This document shows, piece after piece, positions 36,486 to 47,338 of a stretch of 64,000 bases of DNA; within the stretch, counting starts at the first letter, position 1; every line of letters starts with the position of its first letter. The stretch is from the NCBI RefSeq assembly GCF_030272615.1, contig NC_081415.1, positions 377,471,392 through 377,535,391 of the forward strand, given 5' to 3'. The notes beneath the pieces are model-generated. The model saw nothing but the letters and a program-made list of their open reading frames with translations. It was not told the origin of the DNA and searched no databases. This DNA comes from Cryptomeria japonica. Lineage: Eukaryota; Streptophyta; Pinopsida; Cupressales; Cupressaceae. The position numbers and the translations under genes were made by a program.

Positions 36486-37539
36486 ATGATCATATTTGGG
36501 TCTTTTGAGTCTTGTTCGTTTGAGGAGTCTTGTACATATCTTAGGGTTGGTTTTCTTTTTTTCTGTGTGTTTTAGTTCAGTTGTTTTGAGTGAGCCTGGT
36601 TGTCAATTTGCCTTGAGTCATTTGGCTCAAGATTGTTAGGTGGCTCAAGAGGTCAAGTCATTTGGTTTGTTTTCTTTAGTTTTAGTTTGCTTAGTTTAGT
36701 TTCCTTTGTGATAGCTTAATTTGTGAGAAAGGTGTTATGTTGTTTTCACATACATTGGCACAATTTTGATTTTATGTTTGGTCCATTCCCTAGATAACCA
36801 CTTATGAAGTGCTTTAGAATCCGTGGTTATTTTTCTTTAATTTGATCATTTAGTTAGGATTTGTACTCGACCTGGAAGGGAATCACTTATTGTGTCTTGA
36901 CACTGATATCTTGTGATTATTATATTTTACCATTAATCAATTGCTCTAAGTCATTGTGGTTTCTTAGGTGAAGTCATGGTTAGTGAAAAATCTAAATTCC
37001 TACTTCAACACCATTGTATTTCGCAAACCCATTATAAGCTTCACTGCTTATGAGCCAAACTGTGAAGTTAATTAAAAGAAAGTGTAAAAAAAAAGGTTGT
37101 ATCAATGAGAAAAAAAAGAAAAGAAAGAAATATCAAGGTTTTTGGCTTTGTGAACATACGAGTAACTCCATTGGGGCTATGGACGCCTGGTTGGAAATAG
37201 AGCAATATTTGTGAGATTACAGTGATAAACTTGTCAAGGCTATGGACGCTCACTGGCGGCGAGGTTCTATCCAGGAATCTTTTGAATTTTGGACTACTCA
37301 CATAGCTCGTCACGGTGGATTCTAGGAGTCATAATGGTCTTATGAGTTGGAATGAAACAATTGCACACACCTGGGTAATCAAAGATGAGATGCCTTGATC
37401 TAGTTTGGGATTCTTCTTTCCATTTGAGTATGTTTCCTAGTCCCTTGATAGGTTGTGTTGAATTATCTAGAGGTTCTAGGTTTGGATTGAGTCTTTATCT
37501 TTGAAATGTTCAGGAAGATTTATTCAAATTAATGCTAGA
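36486..37539. other. Element F2 3' internal region, no gene
   Basis: T-rich then A-rich sequence with no credible frame, including a purine-rich run (aaaaaaaagaaaagaaag) near 37110. It ends at the 3' LTR border 37540 without an obvious polypurine tract. Confidence 0.45.
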
Positions 37540-38492
37540 TGTTGTGATGTTACCACACACCATTGCAAATGGGGAACCCCACTTTTTTGCTTTCTAGCTT
37601 TGGTTTTAGTTAGGTTGTCTTCAAGATTGGCAGTAGTTTTGTAGTCTTTAGCCTTTTCTTGTGAGAGGGGAGTATGTTTTGTGAGTGTAAGGATTGAGGA
37701 TTGAGGGAAGTTGCAAATGTTGTCCATATTGCAAAGTTGTCGAAATTGCTAAAATTGCCAAATCTTGTCAAAGTTGTCAAGTGTGAGAAGTGGTAATGTT
37801 TCTAGTAATTCTGTCAGGAATCGCAAGCATAATGTCTTAGGGTTAGTAAGATTTCAAGTCTGCATTGTGCAGGGCTTAGGTGGGTAATTGAGGAGAGGGA
37901 ACTCAAAATTTGTCTGTCTGGAGTCAAACCCCTCATTTCATGTATAAATTTGTGCAAGGTCCAGGGGGGTAAGTTATGCACTAATGTCAAACCCTACCTC
38001 AAGATGATCATTCAAAAATGGCTGAGTGTAGATTAAAGGGCCCTTATGCTTGTACTACTTTGTGCATACCCAAGGTCATAGTGCGCTTTAACATTTACTT
38101 GTGCAACTTGGGCATGCCTACTTCTCAAATGCACTCGTAATTTTGTGCAACCCTATCCTTTAAACCTACTCTTGGATGAAGTTGTGCACGTCACCACCTC
38201 ATTTGCACCCTTGCACCTTTAGTTGTGCAAGTCAACTCTCAATATACTCTCTACAAAGATGATTGAGTGTCTATCTTGGATGATGAAACATGTGCCGAAC
38301 ACAATTGTAAGCAAAGATCATCAATTTCCTTATCCTTTTATTCGACTATCTTGGTAGCTTGATCTCTATCCTTGAGCAAATGTAAGTAATCAGCCTTTAT
38401 CATTTCAATTGCCTATTTGATAGGTTACAATTGTACATGAAATATCCCACTTTGGAGACCTCTTTGTCTTTCCTCCTTTTGGGTCTTACCCA

Positions 38493-38660
38493 TAGTTGAA
38501 AAACTCGGACTCAGTAGTGATATGGTTGGCCCAAATTGTTTAAAAACTGGGGACCCACCAAAAAACTTAGCAAAAATTTATCAATAACTCGACAAAGTTA
38601 TTGAACATTTGAAAATATATAATTTCTTAAAATATTCTTAGAAAACATACATATACACCG
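38493..38660 (-). mobile_element. hAT end fragment
   Basis: TAGTTGAAAAACTCGGACTC (38493-38512) matches the terminal repeat at 62461. The following tract (ggggacccaccaaaaaactt, then tttatcaataactcgac) resembles the reverse complement of 3530-3600 in the left hAT. No transposase is present and the other end was not found. Confidence 0.6.
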
Positions 38661-39355
38661 AATTGAATGTAAATATAATTCAAAACTACAAATGCGCTGT
38701 AAATAATTTATAGCATTATTTATATTTAGTCATTTATAGTTTTAAACCGACTATCATATTTTTGGAGCATTAATTATATTTAATAATTTATAGTTTTGTG
38801 GTCACCACATTTCAATATGGTATGTATTATTTTTGTGCCTGTGAAGTGGTGACAAACAATTGCATACAATTCAAAATACAAATTAGATCGATTCATGCCC
38901 TAATCGTGTCATCCTTCCTATGTTGTCCTTCCCATGCTGTCCTATTAATCACATCTTTATCTTCCCTTTGTCATGGCTAGAAACCTGTAAATATGTCTTA
39001 CATTTGTTAGGGTTAACGTTTCTGCCAATTTTTTCACTGTTTTCATGCAATTTTCTTGCAATTTTTAAGGGTTTTACTCAGTACAAGTTAGGCAAAAACT
39101 TGTCATTGAGTATATAGATGAGTGGCTTGCATTGGATTAGGGCTCGCAAGTACTCGCGTGGCTTGTGATTTTCAAGTGAGTTTTTCATCTATGGTCTCAC
39201 GTATTAGGTCATCAATGGCTATGTGAGTGCTATCAATTCTTGTTAGTGCTTGTACTACCTTGTCATTTGAAAGTTGAAACCACACATTGAATTTTAATAC
39301 TTTTTAATGCCATAAATTTATGATCAAATTCATTTAAGTTATTTGAGCTACCACC
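38661..39355. other. Unclassified AT-rich DNA
   Basis: No gene. It may be a continuation of the hAT fragment; boundaries are not visible. Confidence 0.3.
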
Positions 39356-39365
39356 TAAAGAATTT

Positions 39366-40562
39366 CTAATTCCTCTTCATTTGAATGAACATTATCTCCA
39401 TCAATAATCTCATCACTTGAAACCTTAGAATCTTCTTGTAGGCATGGTGTGACAGCATTATGATCATCACAAGATTCCCTCTTTTCAGCATCAACTTCTG
39501 ATTCAGCTTACCTAAAAAACTCATCATAGAGATTTTTGAATATTTCACTTGCAGATGCATAAAGTGATTCTCTTTCATTCTTGCTTTGTGATGTAGTTGC
39601 AGATTGTCTTGATAGGGAATCTTTATATTGCTGCATACTATAAGATAAGCTCTATTTGTGCTGATAGAGAAGTTTCTCTGTCTCCTTCAAGACTTGCAAC
39701 TCTTTAGGTCCTTGATTAAAATCAGCAAGGTGACTTTTCTCATTAAAGATCAAGTTTTTTTGTTTGTCTTCAATGGCACGATTTTCAAAATCAGCTCCGT
39801 TTCTAACCCTTCCAATGCTTAACTTGAATAGAAGGTTTGTTAGCAATAAAGTCAAGCAATGAATCATCAAAAGATCCCATCGCTTGTCCCTGTAAGCATT
39901 TCGGTGTCAAACCACCTAGATCCCAAGGCCTTATGGCTTTTTTAATTTGTTCTAAAAAAATAGGCTTATCTAGCTCCCCATTAGTTGTTGTTTTTCCTTC
40001 AAATAAACCATTCGGAAACTCTTCCATACATTCCTCATGATTAATGACATTATCTTCTTCATAAAAAAGTTCTCTAGGTGGATCTTCCTCAATTTCAACA
40101 TACTCTGTTTCTGAAATCTCAAGTGGACCAATCTGAAAGTCTCCATTCTTAAAATCAGCCTCATGTGATGACAAATCAGATTTGTTATATCAATGCCACC
40201 AATGCCATCCTCAATAAGCTCGGTCTGGTAGTCAAGCCAGAAGCCATCTATGAGACCGTCACTGTAATGAGATAAAGTATCATCATGGTTAGCTATTTTG
40301 AGGACTTCATCCTTACTTCCTTCAACAGACCTGTCATTTGAAAGTGTGTTAAGGAATTTAACTATGAAAACTTTGTACAACTGTCACCAACTTCGTTGGA
40401 TAGCTCTACAGGTGTATTCAAGGCTATTGTTATGTCATTTCTATCATGGGAAGCCTTATCCATGGTAGTTGCATGCAAGTCAATTGAATCATCTTGAGGC
40501 TCTACTACATAGTTCTTTTGTATCATAGCAGCTATTCCATCATTTGTCTTTAGTGCTAACAT
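39366..40562 (-). pseudogene. Element C2 internal protein, same unknown family as in C
   Basis: Frames at 40362-40562, 39970-40380 and 39803-40174 read in order through SNEVGDSCTKF, GFWLDYQTELIEDGIGGID and an acidic segment EIEEDPPRELFYEEDN to KKAIRPWDLGGLTPKCL. The GFWxDYxxE and GIGGID words are shared with element C (18003-18236). No enzyme motif. Frame changes make it non-functional. Confidence 0.55.
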
Positions 40563-40776
40563 CTTATTTTCAAACCCTTCCTTAAGTTTGGATTTGTCAT
40601 TGTTTTAAGGTACTCTTTAACGTCTAGATCCTTCATTAGATTAGAGAGTTCTTGCATCATCTTAGATATTGACTTATCAGCTATACACATCTTTCCAACT
40701 TTGTTATGCAACTGGTGAAATGCAACAAGTGACCACTACCCAGCAGGCTGGTAGGAAAAACTCGCTGTGATGCCAC

Positions 40777-42074
40777 CGAAATGTCCCACCCTGATTTTGA
40801 TATTTGTTTTTCTGAAGTTTGTCTTTTCTAATTTTTTTGTTTCTTCAATTTCTGATTTTTTTTTATATTTTTGCATATAATGGAAATGAATGCTGGAAAA
40901 TGAAATTAAACAACTCTTAGTACTAAAAGATAAATAACTTCACCAAACCCACAATTATTATTTGCATCAAATTTAAATATTGAACATACCCCAGTCCACG
41001 CCTCAGCAAGAAACACAACACCCCAAACGTCCACCTAGAAAGATGAATTTGCTGACTAAAGGACAGCTACCAGTGAAGACTGGTACAGCCTGATTTAGGT
41101 TCTGAATATGATCTGAAATTGCATTCCCAAACCCCACATTGGCGTTATGAAAGGTACAGCCTGATTTGGAGATGGTACAACCAACAATGGTGAACCTCCA
41201 ATGCGTCTAATCTGCAATTTAAACCTTTCAATCTGCTCTCTTTCAATCTGTTGAAAATCTGATTGAATTAGGTTTGATGAATTGAATTTAATGAAGAACA
41301 ATTATAACCTCTAAATGAGATTATCAAATTGAGCGCTCTTGGTGATCTTTCACATTTGCAAACACTGTTCTTTTTGAGGGATTTCATCCTCAAAAATCTA
41401 TGGCTTTCACAAATTAGCAAACCCTTGCTTCAGCTCTGCATATGAAATTTGCAAACACAAGTATATGAAAAAACTCTCAAATGATTTTTTTTATATCTCC
41501 CCAAAAGCTCATGTCCCTCATCACTTTTTAATCATTTTAAATTAATTTCTTTTGATGTCTTAAAACTCCATAGCTGGCATCCCCTTTATGGTTCTTAATT
41601 AATCACTTTATGAGACTAATATATTTAACTCTTTTAAGTTTTAACCCCTTACGACCCCTTTCTCGTAAAGTCATTTAATATAATTAATAAATATTAAAGT
41701 AAATACTTGATAAGAATATAATAAATCAAATTAAATCATTAAACTATGAGACTAATCCTGTCAACTTTCTAGATATAGCCATGATGCCCATTGATCAACT
41801 TGTGACTTACTATAAATAGTAAGTACGATCCAAACGTCCAAGTGACTTACTAAAAATAATGTGTGGCAAAGAGCCCTGAATGATCTCAGGAAGGCATACC
41901 ACAAATAAATTGGAACGCTAAGATGAAGAATACTGAGATAAGCACCAAAAGGTCTGCTGAAGAGCCATAGAACACCCTCAGAAGGGTCCCTTAATTACCA
42001 TGCTAGCCTACAAGGACCAAAGTCAATAGGCTAATCATACAAATAATGCTGCTGCTTAAAAAGGGGACATTACA
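40777..42074 (-). repeat. 5' LTR of element C2 (family A type)
   Basis: Shares with the family A solo LTRs the start TGTAATGTCCCC, the TAGCCTA/TAGGCTA stem (42004-42033) and the perfect hairpin CTTACTATAAATAGTAAG (41806-41823). The inner end is mutated (cgaaatgtccc). Confidence 0.7.
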
Positions 42075-42194
42075 TATTTTCTTTTGAGTTTATCTTCAAC
42101 TGTGTAGTAAATTGTTTTAAATATTGAATTGAGATTTATTTTCTATCAAAGTGTCATCGTGGATATAATGCATATTATTGTATTGATTAAACAG

Positions 42195-42279
42195 GGATTT
42201 TCAATCAGTATTTCTTGGTTGTATGAATCTCATGCTCCAATTTTTGGATCACTTGCTGTGGATTCTTGCACCGGTTATG
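42195..42279 (+). CDS. Host gene exon: PQQ-type propeller strand (AAE19/AASDH-like)
   Basis: 85-bp exon between acceptor TTAAACAG and donor TATG/GTATTA. It reads GFSISISWLYESHAPIFGS and then LAVDSCTGY, leaving one base (G) for a split codon. The APIFGSLAVDS-TG pattern is the most recognisable part of the plant AAE19-type propeller. It joins the upstream exon in phase 0 and the next exon in phase 1. In propeller terms, it ends one blade (W-x-Y-E) and begins the next strand. Confidence 0.8.
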
Positions 42280-42485
42280 GTATTATTTATTCTACTTTTC
42301 GAAAGATTACTTTTATCTTATTACTTTGAAGTTGGGATATTTTTAATATTTGGAATTGTCAAATAAGTGCATGTATTTAACTTGAAAATCAAATGTGTTA
42401 TATTCAATGTTTAATGTGTTCTCATAATTACATTCTCTTATTGAGATGCAATAACACTTGTAAATATTTTGATGATGGCTGCCAG
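42280..42485 (+). other. Short intron (206 bp)
   Basis: GTATTA...GCCAG, AT-rich, between two propeller exons; removing it preserves the frame through a split valine codon. Confidence 0.78.
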
Positions 42486-42550
42486 TGATTTGTAGCATGG
42501 TGAATGGAAATATAATTGCCTTGTCCACCTTTGGCAAATGTGTTTGGCAG
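42486..42550 (+). CDS. Host gene exon: PQQ-type propeller strand (AAE19/AASDH-like)
   Basis: 65-bp exon between acceptor GGCTGCCAG and donor GGCAG/GTGTGT. With the G left by the preceding exon it reads VICSMVNGNIIALSTFGK and then CVWQ, ending in phase 0. The V-I-C-x-M-V-x-G-x-I-I-A-L-S pattern is a propeller strand pair followed by the conserved tryptophan of the repeat. The next expected strand (beginning around a double glycine) is not found in the remaining 21 kb, so the gene continues beyond the window. Confidence 0.8.
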
Positions 42551-43130
42551 GTGTGTCATTTTACTTCCATTTAGAGACTTAAAAAGTTATAGTAGATATA
42601 CCTAAAAGAAATAGATTTTGATATGTTGAACTTGGACGTAGAGGATGCTAAAAATCTTTTTTGTCAATTCTTAGTTGCTGATTTCCTAAACACCAATCAC
42701 TTGGTATTTTTAAGTTACTTATGTTTATAAATTATTTAATGCCATAACAAAAAATATCTTTGGCCATGGGAGGTTTGTAGAAATCAAAGATGCTGCATGC
42801 AATAACAATTCCATGAAGTGACTGGTAAATAATTGTCAGTAAAAATGGGTGAGCTTATTTTGCTACTTTTATTGTGCTTTAGATATAGACATCAATGTTC
42901 TTGAATACTAATCATAAGATAATGCTATGTAAGATGCTACCCCTAGTTTGCTTCCAAATTTATTCTCTTTATTACCTTCCAGTTATTTACTATTTGAACT
43001 TGAAGAGCACTCAGTATAACAACAATTTATTACTTTTTCTAATCAACCACAGCAGTACTATTTTGATACATATTCATCCACAATAATAACACACATGCAA
43101 GATCTAGCAATAAGTGTAATGTCCCCTGTG

Positions 43131-43258
43131 ATATCCCCACTTTGAAATAGAATTTAATAATAAATGATAATAATATCCCCACTTTGAAATAGAATTTAAT
43201 AATAAATTATAATAATATCCCCACTTTGAAATAGAATTTAATAATAAATGATAATAAT
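43131..43258. repeat. 42-bp tandem repeat, three units
   Basis: Units starting ATATCCCCACTTTGAAATAG at 43131, 43173 and 43215 at the start of solo LTR K. They are not present in the full-length K LTRs. Confidence 0.93.
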
Positions 43259-43799
43259 AAAATTAAAATATAAAATGATATAATTAAATATGATTAATTA
43301 AAAATTAATTAAGTTAATGAAAAGTCAAAAGACATGAAAGGAAAAGTTGTGACTCCCTCAACAATGATATATAAAAGGGAGAAGAAAACCTCATTTGAGG
43401 GGGGGATAATTTGGTAATGAGAAGTGCATATCTGATTTAAATAATAAGTGCAGATTTGATTATGAATGGTTGTGTCCCTTTCAAATGGTAGAAATAATGA
43501 AGAGTTGCACTCTTTCAAAGGGTGATAATGGTGAAAGGGTGTGTCTCTTGCCAAAGGGCATACATGATGAAGAGGTGTGACCTCTCCCTCAAATTGAGAG
43601 ATATAAAGGGAAGGAATCAAAAGCATCTAGTGAAATCACCATTGATAAGATCAGATCAGAATTGTTATCAAGTTACAAGAAGTAACATTTGTGTTCTTTG
43701 TGGTATGCCTCCCAATCTGCAGGCGACATCTACAGTGCGAATTCCAACCGCAAGCTACAATCCGCGTACAGGTAAGAGGGGTTAAGAAGTCTTAAGGTA

Positions 43800-43846
43800 T
43801 ATATGTGTGTGGACATGTGTGCCACACACACACACATATATATTAA
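43800..43846. repeat. Long perfect inverted repeat of TA/TG dinucleotides
   Basis: ATATATGTGTGTGG pairs with CCACACACACACATATAT around a short acatgtgtg loop, within solo LTR K. Confidence 0.85.
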
Positions 43847-44169
43847 TGCATTTTTATGAATACATATATCTCTAATGATTACTTATATGAATGTAGCAAT
43901 AAAGATAGGAATCTATGTAGAATATAAAGATTAAAGAATATGTAAATGAAGACGTAAATTATGGAATGGAAAACAGTAATGAATTATAAAATGTAATATT
44001 AATGTGATTATATGATGGAGGCTATAGGGAAGAAATTCCCTTAGCCTAATGGAGGGATTATGATAATCCTTGGTAGGCAGTATATACTGAATATCTATAT
44101 GCATATATATGGCTTGGTTGACTAAGTTCATCCAAGAAGAGACGGATCTGGCCGATCCCCTCGGATGGA

Positions 44170-44423
44170 CTTGGATGATGAGATGCATCATCCAAGGCAA
44201 GGAATTGACATATGGTCTTCCTTGGATGGCTTGGGTGTAAGAAATTACACCCAAGACAGGAATCGAATTAACCTTCGATTTCCTGGATGGCTTGGGTGTA
44301 AGAAGAGGAATCGAATTAACCTTCGATTTCCTGGATAGCTTGGGTGTAAGAAATTACATCCAAGACAGGAATCGAATTCACCTTCGATTTCCTGGATGGC
44401 TTGGAACCAAGATGGGTTCCAAG
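44170..44423. repeat. Hairpin array in solo LTR K
   Basis: Stems: CTTGGATGATG/CATCATCCAAG (44170-44196), CTTGGGTGTAA/TTACACCCAAG with a GAAA loop (44230-44255), CTTGGGTGTAA/TTACATCCAAG (44339-44364), CTTGGAACC/GGTTCCAAG (44400-44423). GGAATCGAA/TTCGATTTCC stems lie between them. All outer stems share CTTGG/CCAAG while the inner pairs differ and remain complementary. Confidence 0.88.
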
Positions 44424-47338
44424 AAGGCGAGCTTCACAGCTGCCTAAGGACATATCTTCGTATGGCATTCGTATCCTTTTTATTTTAAAGAATTGAAAGT
44501 AGTGTTAATTAAGTAATTGAACTTTAATTGCAAATTAGATTAGTTATGTATATATATTTTTGTTGTGTTCTAACAATTTGTTTTGCAGGACAATGATCTC
44601 TAACTAGTAGGGACATTACATCCCCTTTTTGGGATGAGATCGTTCATGATTGGATTAGCCTATTATTGGCCCTTGTAAGCTAAGACTGACGGTTAGAGGG
44701 TCCTAGTTGGTAGTGCAGGAGGCTTATTCCTATTTTGGAGGTCAGAAGTGTTCAGGATTGCTCTTCGTTTGGTTCAGTTTGGCCTTCGTTTGACTCTGTT
44801 TCACACACTATTTATAGTAAGTATTTGATTGAGAGGGACCCTTACTATTTTTAGTAAGGCAGTTGGATGCGTAGCGGGAACAATGGTTGACCTCTAGGTT
44901 CAAACGAGACAGAGAAATTAATGAAATATTAAAATTATAATGGCATTTAATGATATTATTTGGTAATGATTATATTATAAAGTTATTATTTAACTTTATA
45001 AAATGTCATTAAGAGTGGGGCCATTATAGGATTAAATGACTTAATGATATGTTGCATAAGGAGGAATTAAAAGTAAAGAATGTTTTATCCCACATTGCTA
45101 AAAGTACAAATATTCACCGACTTAAGAAGCTATATAAGCAAGGCTATCCTTTCATTTTGAGGGTAGTTATGAGAATTGGATATTGAAACTATTTCTCCTT
45201 GGTTGCTGGAAATCAATGATTGGATATTCTAAGGACGAAAACCCTTGGAATTAGTGAAGGCTGGATGGAAACCCATTCCTTTAAGATTGGTGAATTCAAA
45301 CGGAGTTCACATTTGGATGAATAGTGGAATTTTGGAATCAAACAAGCAGATTATTGGAGGCATTGGTGGCACAAATATTCATATTCACTCAGGAGAAAAT
45401 CGTGGGTTTCAGAAATGCACTGACAGCCATTGATTCTTATATTAGACTTCATCTATTTGCAGATCGGGCAGCTACCTTTGTGCATCGATTTGGCATATAG
45501 GAGTCCTCATTGCATGAGCTAGGGATGCCAGGCCTTCATTGATTGAGGAGGCTTCATAATCAGGTTCTTTCATAGTCACTTCATGCATTGTACTGTTGTT
45601 TCCTAAGCAATGAATTGTTATATCAGACCTTAAGAGGACTTGTGTAGCATTGGGAAATCATTGTAAGGCCAATATACTCATTCTATACTAGTATTGTAAT
45701 GAGGTAGAACATCAATGAAAGGAAGGAGAGGTCGCATGATAAATGTTTGATGTAATGCCTATGGTTATAATCTTCATAGACAGCATAATAGATTGCATGC
45801 CAATTGTTTGAAGTAATGTCTAGTTGCTGTAGGTGCATATTTACATAGTGTGGGTCATCTATATGCATTCATAAAGACAAAAAGAATTACATTTGCATTA
45901 TGGTTCTTTGCCTAGACATCTGAGTAACCATTTGACAGCATTTAAATCACATTTGACATCTTTTCAAGCAATCTTTATCAGACTGAAACATAGAAACAGC
46001 AAGTAAAGGGGTTGTTTGCAAAGTGTTTGACAAAATTCCTAAGTGCTTAAAACTGAAAATTTAAGTCAGAACCAGTAGGGGTTCCTACAATAAGGAATAA
46101 GATGAACATACAATTTAGATGGAAATTCTTGCAGGAGAAAACTACAGCAAAATATTGCTTATATAGATCTCTTGTAGTCACCAACCTACTTCATTAAGAA
46201 AGCTTCTTTTGTAGGCACCAACCCACAAGAGCAATCAATCCCTAACAACTGGGCACCAACCCACAAGAAACACCAATCTCTTTTAATGAGAGGCACCAAA
46301 CTCCCGATCTCCTTAATTGGAAGGCACCCACCTCCTAATGAAGAATATAATATTTTATTTGTGATTTCTTCTTAGATCGGTCTTAAATCACCTTCAAAAA
46401 TCCACTTACCACTTATCCAAAATCTGCCTTTAAGGTCTGCTTCAAAATAGCTTATGTCTACACATGAACTTCTTTGAACTCTACTCATAACATTCCGTAA
46501 AATGTGCTTTTGAAGTCTGATTTGTCTGCTCTTAAATCTGCTATGAAATGCTAAAGATATTCATTAATTGCTTGCAAAGTACACCTCCCTCTTCCATGTT
46601 TTATATCTCCTCAAACATAACCCTTTGCCAAAGCGATGTAACTCTTCCAAGATGGGCGATTCTATCAAGAGAGGTCAGCCCTTGCAAATATATTTCATTT
46701 TCCTTTTGAAATTAATTTAACTGCAATTAAATGGCCACAATTTGGCTTGTTGATGATAATAGGGCATGGGTTGGCCCTTACAAATAAGTGTAAAGTTATT
46801 CATTTAAAGCTATTTAAAAACCTCTAAGCTGGGCAGCAATGTAGGGAGGGTCGGCCAAAAGATTTAATGCCTTCATTGTGAGTGCTGATCACGGATTGGC
46901 CAGCAAGTAAACAACCATTAGTTTTTGCAATTTAATTAACTCCTTGTTCAACAAAATCTCAATAATAGTGCACGATTTAACCTCTAATATTTTAGTCTTG
47001 CCCTTTCACGTTCAATGACAATAATTTATAACACTTTTTAGGCATCATGCCAAATATTTTGCATGCATAAGTCAATAATGGGGTTTGCTGTTGTAGTTAT
47101 GCACAAGTACTCACATAGCATTCAAAATAACCTTTGATATCCCCATTTGAAAAGGAAGATAATGGCATCGAATGAACATCTGATGATGACAATATTCAGT
47201 TTACCATACTGTTGTTTAGAGCCTTACTAATCTTTGTGTTTGGATGGTGGTTTGATGTTGAGACAATTTCAAACAGCAATACACATTACCAATCAAAAAT
47301 GCAAGGATTGCCACCAATAATATAGCTTCATAGGGTTG

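Larger units (their letters stand above)
33931..38484 (+). mobile_element. Element F2: non-autonomous LTR element, LTRs incomplete
   Basis: The 5' LTR part (33931-34935) matches the last kilobase of the long solo LTR F (51390-52495), including ctgactcatc, aaccctaattagggttt and catttgtaaagg blocks, and ends ACATCAACA. A primer-like TTGGTGCTAGAGGG follows (34939-34952). The 3' LTR starts at 37540 with TGTTGTGATGTTACC, matching TGTTGTGACGTTTTC at 47339, and runs to about 38484, where a hAT end begins. The first 4 kb of the 5' LTR is missing. The internal 2.6 kb lacks polymerase motifs. Confidence 0.7.
39356..42074 (-). mobile_element. Element C2: relative of element C, 3' end unresolved
   Basis: The minus-strand 5' LTR is 40777-42074 (1,298 bp): it starts TGTAATGTCCCCTTTTT at 42074 and ends next to gctgtgatgcca, a decayed complement of the tRNA-Met primer site. 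The internal part (39356-40776) encodes a protein related to that of element C. A 3' LTR was not found to the left, so the element is truncated there or interrupted by the hAT fragment. Confidence 0.65.
4957..42194 (+). other. Giant intron (37,238 bp) filled with nested transposons
   Basis: The intron starts GTATCT and ends AAACAG and separates two exons that join in phase 0. Apart from about 1.2 kb at the left end (4957-6190) and short pieces elsewhere, it consists of elements C, D, E, A, J, I, G, F2, a hAT fragment and C2. No polyadenylated host gene is seen inside. Introns of this size are known in conifers; the calculation here depends on the two flanking exons belonging to one gene. Confidence 0.7.
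43127..44620 (+). mobile_element. Solo LTR of chromovirus family K (TSD TCCCC)
   Basis: 1,494 bp, TGTGATATCCCC to GGGACATTACA, flanked by TCCCC at 43122-43126 and 44621-44625. The 3' half is closely related to the LTRs at 53088 and 59761 (ggcttgggtgtaagaaatta and cctaactagtagggac-like blocks). It lies 12 bp inside a family A LTR. Promoter-like TATATAAAAG occurs near 43368. Confidence 0.9.
43115..46089 (+). mobile_element. Solo LTR of family A (TSD ATAAG), carrying solo LTR K
   Basis: Starts TGTAATG at 43115, interrupted at 43127-44620, continues TCCCCTTTTT and ends GGGGTTCCTACA. Flanks carry ATAAG (43110-43114 and 46090-46094). It aligns with 14204-17032. Hairpin CTTACTA-TTTT-TAGTAAG at 44841-44858 is perfect. 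Confidence 0.88.
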
